From Diplonema japonicum (lineage: Eukaryota; Euglenozoa; Diplonemea; Diplonemida; Diplonemidae): 64,000 nucleotides of DNA. Each line of letters begins with the position of its first letter. Positions within the stretch are counted from its first letter, which is position 1. A program made the translations under genes and the position numbers. Below the pieces are notes generated by a model. That model ran no database searches. It saw only the letters and a list, made by a program, of their open reading frames with translations, and was not told where the DNA came from. Shown in pieces: positions 10,042-19,603 of the stretch. The DNA lies in assembly GCA_964019335.1 (NCBI GenBank), contig OZ025698.1:355201-419200 (forward strand), read 5' to 3'.

Positions 10042-11813
10042 TTAACCACTAAAGGATCGGGGGTTTTGGCGAAAAAAAGTGCCAAGGACCGTCTATTTAT
10101 GAACCCGGGAAAAAAGAAAAAATGCGAGAGTTTAACCATAGGAAAGTACACTGTGCCCTTTAAAAAAGCACGTGACCCAGGGGGTAAAAAAAACAGTTTA
10201 TTTTCCATGCAGGGGGGCTTCCTTAGTGTTCATACGGGGTCGGGAGAGGAAATATACGACAAAGTACTGAGCTTCGCGAGCGACTTTGCTCAACCCACTC
10301 GAGGGCGCTTGGGCGGAGGACAGCCTCCCTCACTTTTTTTTTCTTCTACAGATGTCGATTTTCTTCCAACATTGGGTCCTGGCGGACTGCTGAAGCCCTT
10401 GAGGATTTTTTTTTTTTCAAGCGTCCCCAGAATTGTCGGTATGTTATCATGTCAGGGTAGTCATTTTTTGTATGTAAAATCTCAAAGCACTACAGGGCAC
10501 AGGGCAACATTGCACGTTTTGCAGGTGTAAAATTGTTTTTTTTTTTTTGATTTTTTGACACAGCCTTGAGGTGAATTGCATACTATAGGCAAAGTCGAGG
10601 CAAAATTATAGGCAAAGCCGAAAAGGTTAACACGGGTTTAGTATGGCCGTGCCACAAGAGGAACCGGATGCTGTCCGAACTCTGCCGCATGACTCTGTCA
10701 TGGCGTGAGATTTGTTTGCTGGCCTCCTTTTTCGTTTTTCTGCCCATTGTCGTCTTCCGGAGTTGAACCGTGCCCACGGGGTTGTATTTTTCTGTTGTGC
10801 TGAACCTCCGATAGCATGCATACCCGTACTCAAAAGAGAGCAGAAGAGCTGGTAATTAGAATATAGATTATCCATCGCAACCCAGTGACCACGATGCTCG
10901 AACTGTCGCAGAAGATATGGTACCGTGTCCTCCGGGTCCCCACCAGGGTAAATTCTAATGTTAAGCGCGCACCCTGTGCATGACTGCGGCGGAGTACACC
11001 TTAAAGCCATAGCGCTTGCGTTTAGCTGGTTGAAAAACGCTGTGCTTAAGGCGGGAGAAGGAGCGAATCAATGCTCAGCCCTTGACCGGGGGTGGTATGC
11101 AGCTTTCCAGCTGGGGGAGGCCGGGAATGCAGCATCTCCACTTTTGATAGTGTCCCGTTGCCCTGGGAGGGCAAAGTGGACACAACAAGAAGATATGGAG
11201 AAATGTGGCGCGGCCCAGGACACGGCCTATGTAAGGCGTTGTAATCTCTTCCTTTGTAGACCAGTAGTCCTTGACGCCCGCCCTGCAGACTTCGTCCATC
11301 AAGGCGGGCAGAACCCAGACAGCGATCCAGGTGTTCAGTTGTACCACGTCTGCGTCGAATGTGGTGCCCTTGGATGTGGCATACACCTTTGAACAGCTGA
11401 TAATGGACCTCAGCAAGCTGTTTGTGATAAACAAACTGAAAAGTTGTAGCCTATCCATGCTGTTCGATGTTGCTGGACCCCTGTACCCATGTCATTTCTT
11501 GGCCGGTATACGGTTGATATTTGTCCCCCAGCGCACACCACCCTCATCTGAGGTGCTGGAGTTGGAAGAAGCACTTCAGAAGGTCCTAAGAAGTTGCTCT
11601 CAAATAATAAGTACAAAAGGACACCAAGCAACCCCCTTGGGGACGGGTTTTTGTGTTTGTTCTTCGCGCAAAAGGGTATTTCAAATTTAAAAAAAAATCG
11701 CGGAACAATGGGTCTTAGTAAAGTCCAGGGGCTGTGTGGCACAAAAAGTGTCACATAGAAAAAATAATTTTTTCTTAAGGACACGTATGTCCTCATGGTC
11801 CTTTAGTGGTTAA
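10042..11813 (-). mobile_element. piggyBac-like DNA transposon with TTAA target sites and terminal inverted repeats
   Basis: The left end reads TTAACCACTAAAGGATC (10042-10058) and the right end, reverse-complemented from 11813, reads TTAACCACTAAAGGACC: 16 of 17 bases match and both are flanked by TTAA, the signature target site of piggyBac. The 1.77 kb interior encodes a decayed piggyBac transposase on the minus strand (see next entry). A short subterminal palindrome (AGGACACGTATGTCCT) sits near 11778-11793. The ends look intact, the coding part does not. Confidence 0.85.
10486..11690 (-). pseudogene. Decayed piggyBac transposase (DDE_Tnp_1_7 type)
   Basis: Minus-strand fragments in more than one frame give a piggyBac order of motifs. 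At about 11458-11200 are LFSLFITNSLLRSII, then VKDYWST and a segment like the family's 'rF..il' helix. At about 10930-10800 are RGHWVAMDNLYSNYQLFCSL and GMHAIGG, the region of the second catalytic Asp (DN-Y). At 10530-10486 the C-terminal cysteine motif reads YTCKTCNVALC followed by a stop. The coding space (about 400 codons) is shorter than a usual piggyBac transposase (500-600), and frame changes separate the blocks, so it is not functional as read. Confidence 0.75.
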
Positions 11814-11970
11814 AAAAAAAAAAAAAAAGAAAGATTCAGAGTTTGGTTTGGCAGCGCAGTTTGCACGTACCCCTATTTTTCTTTGAGTAGAACATTATCC
11901 CCCCCCCCCCCCTGTCTTTTTTGTTCTATTTATCCCCCCACCACCTTTCCCCTTTTCGTGAGTTTTTGTT

Positions 11971-12001
<31 letters not shown>

Positions 12002-12072
12002 GATTATATTTCCCCCCCTCCCCTTCCTTCTCTAATTATATACACACGACAAAAGGCAAGGGACAGGGCCAG
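11814..12072. other. Intergenic with C- and T-runs
   Basis: A-run, C-run (about 11899-11912), a T-run of about 30 (11971-12000), then a C/T-rich tract and a GGCAAG/GACAGG stretch before the next ATG. This order would suit a trans-splice acceptor upstream of the DHHC gene; not proven. Confidence 0.55.
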
Positions 12073-12993
12073 ATGCTGAGGATAGCCAACGCTCTGGGCC
12101 TGCGCAAAAAGGCGAAGCTGGGGGGCGACCAACGGAATCTTAAGAAAAGCAAGCTGGACTTAAGCAAAGCGGTGCACACAGTTGGTTTCGTGTGCGTGAC
12201 GGTGGCCATCTTGATCATCACGAGCACCGTGTTCACTTACTTCAGGAGCGTCTTTCCTCTTTTAGTGGACAAGGACGCCAACCACCATGCCTGGTGGTGG
12301 GTTCTAGGTGTGTGTTCATGGCTAAGCTTCAATTTGATGTTTAACTACTGCCTAGTGCTGACTACCCCTGCTGGCCGTGCCGATGTGGCATTGATGACGG
12401 AAGCAGACCTACGTCAGGCCGAACTTGACCGGTGCGAACCTGAAAAAAGAGGCAGTTTATGGTGTAAAAAATGTGAGGCTCCACGACCAGTCCGTGCACA
12501 CCACTGCCCTCTCTGTGGGTACTGTGTGTTGAAGATGGACCACCACTGCCCTTGGGTCAACCAGTGTGTGGGGCACTACAACCACAGATATTTCATCTTG
12601 TTTCTCGTCTACCTCCTGCTCAGTGTGGCGTTTGCTTCTATAACCATTTCACTGCATTTCACGGGCACGCTGAAGTCACCTTCTCTCCCTAGTATGTACC
12701 GGTCGTCGAGGGTTTCGTCTTCCGTTATATTGTGTTACGTGGTGTGCGTTGCGCTGACGATGGTGATGTCGTTGTTCCTGCTTTGGACAAGCCACCTTGT
12801 TCTTCGCAACCAGACGACTATAGAATTCGTGGCGCAGCTTCTCATCGACCCCCGTGCCGGGTACCGGAAGAATCTGGAGGCAACTTTCGGGAAATTCACA
12901 ACATACGCGGAGCTGCTGCTTCCGTCCGTAGTGCCGTTGGCGGACAACGGGCACAACTACGCGAATCACATACCGTCGAACGCAGGCTTGTGA
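12073..12993 (+). CDS. DHHC-type protein S-palmitoyltransferase
   Basis: 306 residues. Two hydrophobic spans (about 38-62 and 75-100) precede the cysteine-rich domain. That domain reads CKKC, then HHCPLCGYCV and the catalytic DHHCPWVNQCVG at about residues 136-180. Two further membrane spans follow (YFILFLVYLLLSVAF and about 215-240). This four-TM layout with the DHHC loop between TM2 and TM3, facing the cytosol, is the family standard, and the catalytic Cys is present. The enzyme would attach palmitate to cysteines of other proteins at an internal membrane. The start ATG is preceded by a pyrimidine tract and AG sites. The next gene begins only 90 bases after the stop. Confidence 0.95.
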   Translation: MLRIANALGLRKKAKLGGDQRNLKKSKLDLSKAVHTVGFVCVTVAILIITSTVFTYFRSVFPLLVDKDANHHAWWWVLGVCSWLSFNLMFNYCLVLTTPAGRADVALMTEADLRQAELDRCEPEKRGSLWCKKCEAPRPVRAHHCPLCGYCVLKMDHHCPWVNQCVGHYNHRYFILFLVYLLLSVAFASITISLHFTGTLKSPSLPSMYRSSRVSSSVILCYVVCVALTMVMSLFLLWTSHLVLRNQTTIEFVAQLLIDPRAGYRKNLEATFGKFTTYAELLLPSVVPLADNGHNYANHIPSNAGL

Positions 12994-13083
12994 AGATATG
13001 TTACAGAGTCTTTTTTTTTTCTTCCCATGAATATGCTGTATTTATTTTCTTCTTCTTCTCCTCAACATTCACAAGGATATTAC

Positions 13084-14949
13084 ATGGAACACGGTGTCGC
13101 CTCATGGGAGGGATCTTTTGTGACGGCCACGAAAGTGCTCCGCCCGCTTCATGAAACGAAGCGCACGGAGCTAACTGTCCGGGAGCACGACGATGGCGAG
13201 GTGGTTGTGAAGCGGTTCAAAATGTGTGACGACGAAGCTCTGGAGAGATACCGGACCGAGATGCACCTGCTCAGCAAGCTCTCCGAGAAGTCCTCCCGAG
13301 TGATCCGCCCCGTGGCTCACATCACAAAGCCCCCCACCTACGCCGTAGTGCTTCCCTTCTTAAAACATGGCAGCCTGGACACCATCCTCCATTCCCCTGT
13401 GTACACCGACATCTCTTGGGACCTCCGTGTCCAATTCTGCATGGACCTCGCCCTTGCGGTACAGCACTGCCACGACCACGGCATCATCATCAGGGACGTG
13501 AAGCCTGCCAACATGCTTGTCGATGAGCACTTCAACTGTAAAATGGCAGATCTTGAGCTTGCTAAGCCAGAGGTCGATCTGGCCAGCCCTGCTGAGCGAG
13601 TCTACTCGGGGCCGTCGTCACGAAGGAAGACTCGTTTCGAAGGCACACCAGAGTACATGGCACCTGAGCTCCTGAAGGCCCCCGGGTCGCAGTTGCAGCG
13701 TGGCATCGTCCCCGTTGCGAAGGACACCGACGTGTACTCCGTTGGGATCTCCATCAACCAGATCGTGACGTCGATCGTCCCTTACACAGACATCCGCATG
13801 ACCACTGAGCAGCTGCACACTGTGGTGGAGACAAGGTACTCGCCCACAGCCCTGCATGGTGCAATCGTGAGTGAGGGGCTCCGCCCGAACCTCACGGACT
13901 CGGATGTTGTAGCGGTGATCTGCAAGAAATGCTGGTCATCTGACCCCGCCGAGCGTCCGCCCATCAGCCAGGTGGTTAAGGAGCTCGAGGCGATTGTCAC
14001 CAGCGAGGCCAGGGACATGGAAAGAGCGCAGCACATCACTCACAACACGAACACCACTGCAGAGGAGGTCGTCGAGGTGTCGCAAGCCATCAAAAAAAAA
14101 TCCGTGCAGCGGACGTGGATGGAGGTCATCTCGTCTCTGGCAGCATCGCCACCCGACGGCAGGCCCGGCGTGGTCCCAGCCCTCGTCTCCGGCAACGGAG
14201 AGGGCACAACAGGGAGACGGGACATGATGGAGGACGATTACTTCCACCACGTGTACCACGAGGCGAGGAGCGGGGCGCGTCTGTACGGGGTCCTGGACGG
14301 GCACGGCGGGTCGGCATGCGCGAAGTTCGTGAAGCATAACCTCCCCACTGTCCTGGAACAGAACATACTCAGCATGGAAGGAAACGCCTTCAGAAAGGCA
14401 CTGACAGAAAGCTTCGAAGAAGTACAACAAAAATGGCTCAAAGACAAGCAAAGCGACGACAGCGGCGCATGCTGCACCGTAGCACTGGTGGTGGAAGCAC
14501 ACGTATGGGTGGCATGGTGCGGGGACTGCACAGCAGTAGCATGCAAAGGAGGTGAAGCTGTGGTGGTAACGAAGGACCACCACCCAACAGACGACGATGA
14601 AAAGAAGAGAATTCAAAAAGCGGGTGGTACACTGACGCAAACAAGCGACGGGAAGTGGAGGGTCAACGGGAGGGTCGCAGTGTCAAGGGCCTTCGGTGAC
14701 AAACCTGACCGCTCTGTTGTGTCACCCATACCATCCATCACACACTACCCCCTCAGGAGAATAGATGAAATGCTCATCATCGCTACAGACGGGGTCTGGG
14801 ACGTCATGTCCCCTTCAGCCGTTGTTGAAAATCTATTTAAAACAGTCAAGCATGCCGACTATGGCGCAAAACGTGTCGTGTGTGATGCATTCAACGCAGG
14901 CTCGCAGGACAACATTGGAGCCGCTGTCATTTACTTTACGGAGTCTTAG
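13084..14949 (+). CDS. Protein kinase-PP2C phosphatase fusion
   Basis: An earlier in-frame ATG exists at 13027, but a pyrimidine tract ending in ACAAG at 13074 lies between it and the ATG at 13084, so I choose 13084 (621 residues). The N-terminal half is a kinase: VVVKRFK, the catalytic loop reads IIIRDVKPANML (Ile for His of HRD), the metal-binding motif reads ADLELAK (Asp kept, DFG pattern lost), then GTPEYMAPE. After a linker the C-terminal half is a PP2C phosphatase with RRDMMEDDY, GVLDGHGG, GDCTAV, ARD-type AVSRAFGD, ATDGVWDVM and DNIGAAV; the metal-binding aspartates appear present. A similar domain pair is known in plants (protein kinase and PP2C-like domain protein). It probably acts as a self-contained switch; substrates are unknown. 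Confidence 0.9.
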   Translation: MEHGVASWEGSFVTATKVLRPLHETKRTELTVREHDDGEVVVKRFKMCDDEALERYRTEMHLLSKLSEKSSRVIRPVAHITKPPTYAVVLPFLKHGSLDTILHSPVYTDISWDLRVQFCMDLALAVQHCHDHGIIIRDVKPANMLVDEHFNCKMADLELAKPEVDLASPAERVYSGPSSRRKTRFEGTPEYMAPELLKAPGSQLQRGIVPVAKDTDVYSVGISINQIVTSIVPYTDIRMTTEQLHTVVETRYSPTALHGAIVSEGLRPNLTDSDVVAVICKKCWSSDPAERPPISQVVKELEAIVTSEARDMERAQHITHNTNTTAEEVVEVSQAIKKKSVQRTWMEVISSLAASPPDGRPGVVPALVSGNGEGTTGRRDMMEDDYFHHVYHEARSGARLYGVLDGHGGSACAKFVKHNLPTVLEQNILSMEGNAFRKALTESFEEVQQKWLKDKQSDDSGACCTVALVVEAHVWVAWCGDCTAVACKGGEAVVVTKDHHPTDDDEKKRIQKAGGTLTQTSDGKWRVNGRVAVSRAFGDKPDRSVVSPIPSITHYPLRRIDEMLIIATDGVWDVMSPSAVVENLFKTVKHADYGAKRVVCDAFNAGSQDNIGAAVIYFTES

Positions 14950-15198
14950 GACTACAAAAAGAGAAGGGAAAAAAAAATTTTTTTTTTTTTTGTATAGTGT
15001 GTTAAAGAGGGGTCGCTTATTCATGATGACTCAAGACCTCTCAAAAGAAAAAAAGAATTCCCTCCGGAGATGGCGCCTTTGTTGTTAAAGAGCGCTCTCC
15101 TGCTTTTTTTTTTTTTTTTTGTTCGTTTCTACATACACCTGTCCTCTCGTTATATAATACTCCGGTGGAGGGGGGTGTCATGCCCCTTGGGATCCGTT

Positions 15199-15242
<44 letters not shown>

Positions 15243-16036
15243 CGCCGCTTCTTTTTTAAGGTGGTGGGGATAACATGGAAATATAAGAAGTACATCAGAT
15301 GTGTTGTTCGCTGTTGACCTCCTCGTCGGTCATCACCGGTAGCGCCCGAGTGGAAGAACGTATCGCAGATGCTCAGGGTGACGAACAGGCAGCAAACTGC
15401 ACGAGCGCAGAATCTTGGTTACCCGGGACGCCCCGGCTAGGGTTGAGCACACCGCATGCATTAAGGACACGACGCGGAACGCAGAAGAAGCTACTGCTCG
15501 GCCGAGGAGCGCCCCCTGTAATCAAGTAGGTATTTCGTGCTTCGTTGCACGCTTAACGCCACCTAGTGTTGCAATCAAAGCCCCATTTTTTTTTTTTTTC
15601 CTCTTTTCCCCGTCCCCTCTTTCCTGTGTTTCGCTGGGGAAGGAAAAGAAGAGAAAAAGAAGAATGAGAATATAAAAAAAAAAAAAGAGAAGAAAAAAAG
15701 AAGAAACAAAGCGACACGAATCCGAGTATACATAAAAAATATATTTCCGCATTTTTTTATTCTTTTTATCATCGAAGGACCCCCCCCCCCCCCCCCCCCC
15801 CGCAGCATTTTCAAAAAAAAAAAAAGAGGAACAAGAAACTCGTCCTCTCGAATTTTTACCCCCCACCCCCCTTGCCATTCTTTCCCTGCGTGATAATTAT
15901 GGTGCGCTGTTTTCTTCTATATATATATTTTTTTTTTTGCCTCTTTTTGTACGAACGGTAGTCCCCGCGGCGCTTTTGGCCCCCTTCTCAGGATCAACTT
16001 CTCTGTTGGTTTTACGATATTTCTTCACGCGCGCAA

Positions 16037-16070
<34 letters not shown>

Positions 16071-16126
16071 GAGGAAAAAAAAAAAAAAAAAAAAAAAAGA
16101 AAGAAAAAAAAGAAAGGGGAGAACCA
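14950..16126. other. Intergenic with a complex GC-rich island and a TAA microsatellite
   Basis: T-runs at 15101-15120 and 15201-15242 (about 42 T). A GC-rich, non-repetitive island at about 15299-15530 has no convincing reading frame and no RNA motif I recognise. A C-run lies at 15781-15800 and a (TAA)n tract at about 16038-16065, followed by A-runs up to the next ATG. Confidence 0.6.
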
Positions 16127-17287
16127 ATGCCTCAATCTCCCAAAGGATACAGCTTAGTAAGTACAGGGACTCTACAGAATGACGGACCAGACAGCCCGAC
16201 CAGTAATGTTGAGAAGAAGCCTCCCACCAAGCACGCGGTGATCATAGTGTGCGCAGTTCTAATGAACGGGACGACTCTCTTCATGGCGGAGGCGATGCAG
16301 GGGATGAACGATGACTACAACAACACATTGGTGATCACGTCGATCGTGGCGGTGTCATATACATACTGCCTGTTAATATGGCTAGGATGGATGGTCTTAC
16401 GAAAAAAACAATGGGCGTCATGCCTTGTAACACAAGACGCAGGTGACCACCCTGACGAGGGTCATTTCTCATGGGGCTATTACTTCAAGATAGCATTTCC
16501 CATTTCAATTCTATCCATTACATGTCGTGCCTCGTGGTACTTCTCATTGGGGCAGACCAACGCGGCAGCGAACAACGCTATATATCAATCGACCACCGCT
16601 TGGGTTTATGTTTTCTCGATGGTGCTGCTCAAGGAGAAGTTCGACTTCATAAAGTTTAGCTCTTTAATTGTGGGAGTTGGAGGAACTGTCATGGTGGCTC
16701 TAAGTGAAGCGGATTCCTCAGAATCCGGGGTGGATCAAAATATGATAGGTTATGTTGACTTAATAGCATCAGTGTTGACATATTCCCTGTTTCAGGTTTT
16801 CACGAAACGATTTGCTGCTCATGTTGATGACCCGCATCCGCAGATGAACAGTTTGAGATTTTGCGGGGTTCTTGGAGTTTGGTGTTGTGTGTGGGGGCCT
16901 TGCGCTGTTGCTTTTGTTCACGTAACCGGTATACGGCCGTTCGAGCTTCCGCCTTCCCACGTCACTTTTCTAGCTTTTTCTAACGGTCTCATGGATGCGA
17001 TCTTCACTGCATCCTTGCTCATACTGCTTCGTCTCACTGACCCGACGTTTGCCTCCATGTGCAGTATTCTTGTCGTCCCCATGACCATCATCGCCGACAA
17101 AATTATTCACAATTATACCGCGCCTTTTCTTACGTACATCGCGATGGTAATTATTCTTGGGGCTGTGACGGCGTTTAACTATCGTGTGTATCGGCTTCGA
17201 AAGGCTTCTGAGCTGGAAGATGGTGATGATGAAGAGCGGACTGGGCTTCTGAACGGTGATAGGAAGGATGAGGTGGAGTCGGAGTGA
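16127..17287 (+). CDS. Drug/metabolite transporter superfamily protein (SLC35F-like)
   Basis: 386 residues with about ten hydrophobic helices: one near 37-55, then 70-90, 120-140 and onward in close succession to about 360. A polar N-terminus and an acidic C-terminal tail (ELEDGDDEERTGLL, a possible acidic dileucine sorting signal) flank them. The pattern ANNAIYQSTTAWVYVFSMVLL followed by KEKF and a G-rich helix (IVGVGGTVMVAL) is typical of the DMT/EamA fold and closest by eye to SLC35F members. The substrate cannot be read from sequence. It is preceded by an A/G-rich leader with no intron. Confidence 0.82.
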   Translation: MPQSPKGYSLVSTGTLQNDGPDSPTSNVEKKPPTKHAVIIVCAVLMNGTTLFMAEAMQGMNDDYNNTLVITSIVAVSYTYCLLIWLGWMVLRKKQWASCLVTQDAGDHPDEGHFSWGYYFKIAFPISILSITCRASWYFSLGQTNAAANNAIYQSTTAWVYVFSMVLLKEKFDFIKFSSLIVGVGGTVMVALSEADSSESGVDQNMIGYVDLIASVLTYSLFQVFTKRFAAHVDDPHPQMNSLRFCGVLGVWCCVWGPCAVAFVHVTGIRPFELPPSHVTFLAFSNGLMDAIFTASLLILLRLTDPTFASMCSILVVPMTIIADKIIHNYTAPFLTYIAMVIILGAVTAFNYRVYRLRKASELEDGDDEERTGLLNGDRKDEVESE

Positions 17288-17436
17288 TATATAAAAAAAA
17301 AAAAAGGAATGAGTCTATTGCCTATTCTTTTTTTTTTTTTTTTCTTTTTTCTTTTTTTCTTAGTTTGTCAGATTGTGGCAAATATCATAACAGGAAAAAA
17401 AAAAAAGAAAAAAAAAAAAGAAATTGAAGGTGAGTT

Positions 17437-17467
<31 letters not shown>

Positions 17468-17978
17468 GTAACCTAATGAAAAGTGGTGCAATCAAATTTC
17501 TCTCTCTCTCTGTAACTTGAATCAAAACAAAAAACTCTTTTTTTTTTCCTTCTCATGTTATGAATTAACAGTGGACTTAAGAACTTTTTTTTGCTCCTCG
17601 TCCAAAGTGTGAATATGCAACGAAGAAGGCGAAAGAGAACGGAAACAAAAAAAAAAAAAAAAAAATGCTTCTCTCAAGAGCCATCTTCTCATCCTCTTTT
17701 TTTTCTTCTTCTATCCCAAACCTTTCTATGTTACTGTAAACCGTTTCTTGTCTTTTTCTTTCTTTTCTCCTTCCCGTTTTCCATCCAGGAATAAAATACA
17801 AGGGAAGGGGGAATAAAAAAGAAAGTTTTTATTTACGCTTCATATCTCTATAACACCGACAGCAAAGTCGCGTCTTAAAATTGCAACCGGAGGGGTGCGG
17901 TTGGATACGGGATTTTTCCGAGATTTCGAGATACCCAAAACTTATTTGTCTCCCCCCCCTTTACTCCGAAGTTTAAAA

Positions 17979-18013
<35 letters not shown>

Positions 18014-18796
18014 GATGTGTATTAAACTAAACTATTACTTGGAACTAAATCATATATAAATTTTTTTTTTCTTCTTTTTTTGAAGAAATATAAACTGGTG
18101 CCTGGCCACTGCGCCCGCACAGTCTTTGTTTATCATACTTTCTGTGGTTATGCTGGGGGGGGTTTTTTTTTTCTCTCTCTTTATTTTCGTTCTGATGTAA
18201 AGTCGAGATAGCCTCTCACAGTTTAGCTTCTTCTTTTTATTTTTTATTTTTTTATTTATTTTCTGGATTCCCTCTAAAGGAATTTTGGCTAGAACCGGGA
18301 AAATAAAGTTTTCATTGGAGACGACACAAAGGCAAGCCCCAACAGCCAACACCAGGATGCAACAGCAGAATGGTGACAGTTACGTGTAGGATCCCCTGTC
18401 CACGGTGGGCACCAACCATGGCACAAATACCGCAAAATTTTGTTGATTTTCCGGCCTCTTTTCTCTGAAGCCCCATTTTCACAAATCTGCTTAAAACATG
18501 AGGAAAAAAAAATAAAGTACTTTATTTTCCCTAGGGAAATTGATAACGTAGTTTGATGCCCTGTACAAAGGAGGGCTAAGCCGCCGAGCCTCTGGTCCCT
18601 TTATAGCCGCCTGAACCATACCATGAAGCATAAGCACAAAACTGCAAGACTGGCCCAGGTTGACTGCCATGCTGAAGGCGTGGACGAGCAGTGCAAGCAA
18701 CCCCCTGTCTTAATGTTATGTCAAATCCTGGACTTCCTGGCTTTGGGGGGGTTTGGGAGTGCCATCGGGAACCAGAAAATAAATAAAATTACGTAT

Positions 18797-18950
18797 TCAT
18801 GAATTAAAGTGGACTTTACTCTTTCCCTTGGCTGATAATTTGTCCCGAATTTGTCCTGATTTTCCCTCGCTTCGCTCGTGAAAATCACCCCCTCGGGACA
18901 GATTATCAGCCGCGAGAAATAAAGCCCACTTTATTTCTCATAAATCAATA
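18797..18950. repeat. Foldback (MITE-like) hairpin
   Basis: Arms at about 18805-18848 and 18893-18938 are inverted copies: AAAGTGGACTTTA...GGCTGATAAT.TGTCCCGA pairs with TCGGGACA.ATTATCAGCC...TAAAGCCCACTTT, with a few mismatches. The tip carries a second hairpin, GATTTTC...GAAAATC, around CTCGCTTCGCTCG. The same tip motif occurs in the foldback near 61310, suggesting one family. Confidence 0.75.
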
Positions 18951-19179
18951 GTTATTATTTTGTATTCTCCCAGCGAAGAAAAGAAGTTGCTCAAAAAAAA
19001 AAAAATCAGAGATTTTGGAGACAACCACTTTCTTTTCTTTTCTTTTCTTTTTCTTTTTTTTTAAAAAAATAAAAACCGTGTGTCGAGTAGTGATGTAAGA
19101 AAAGAAAAAAAATTTTTAATGGTCAATAATTTCATTTTTTAAAAAAAAGAGGGAAAAAAAAAAAGAAAAAAAGTGAGTA

Positions 19180-19271
19180 TCCCGCATCCGTCGTTCTTTG
19201 ATCTTGAGTACCCAGGAGAACTGGGCCAGCTTCAGGGCAACCCACCTAGTGGGTGCGGCTTAGCAAGCCGA
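19180..19271 (+). ncRNA. Candidate structured RNA (three perfect hairpins)
   Basis: Three hairpins follow each other: CCCAG/GAGAA/CTGGG (19211-19225), ACCCAC/CTA/GTGGGT (19240-19254) and CGGCTT/AGC/AAGCCG (19256-19270). CCGCATCC at 19182-19189 could alternatively pair with GGGTGCGG at 19251-19258. The 90-base complex block sits alone between A-runs. It matches no RNA class that I recognise, and strand is assumed. Confidence 0.25.
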
Positions 19272-19603
19272 AACGAAAAAAAAAAAAATAGGATTTTTTA
19301 ATAAAAAAAGATCTAAAGCAAAACAAACCAATTCCCCCCCCCCCCCCCCCCTGCGGTGCGCTTGGTGCCCGCCGTAGACAACAAAACAAAAAAAAAAGAT
19401 CCAAAAGAAAGAAAGGAGAGAAAAAACCCCTGGGGGGGGGGGGGGGGGTGAACCCTTCTCCTTTGTTTTTTTCTTTTTTTCTCCCCCCCAGTCTTCTTCT
19501 TTTTTTTTCCCCCTCTGTTGTCTCTCTTTAAAAAAAAAAAAAAAAAAAAAAAACGAGAAAAAAAAAAGGCGGACGTGGGGAGGCGGAAGGACAAACAAGA
19601 AAA

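Larger units (their letters stand above)
17288..19603. other. Long intergenic region with foldback element and possible structured RNA
   Basis: Apart from homopolymers (T-run 17441-17467, A-run 17980-18010, C-run 19335-19351, G-run 19431-19448) it holds a more complex stretch at 18340-18790 with no clear frame. It also holds a long hairpin at 18797-18950 and three tandem small hairpins at 19211-19270 (both listed separately). No protein gene is supported. Confidence 0.6.

Noticed and set aside
9922-10530. 202-residue + strand frame within the piggyBac element
   Set aside because: It starts in a C-run, has no recognisable domain, and is antisense to the transposase remnant, including its cysteine motif.
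13027-13083. Upstream in-frame start for the kinase-PP2C gene
   Set aside because: The 19 extra residues are encoded by the pyrimidine tract and a likely splice acceptor, so the ATG at 13084 is preferred.
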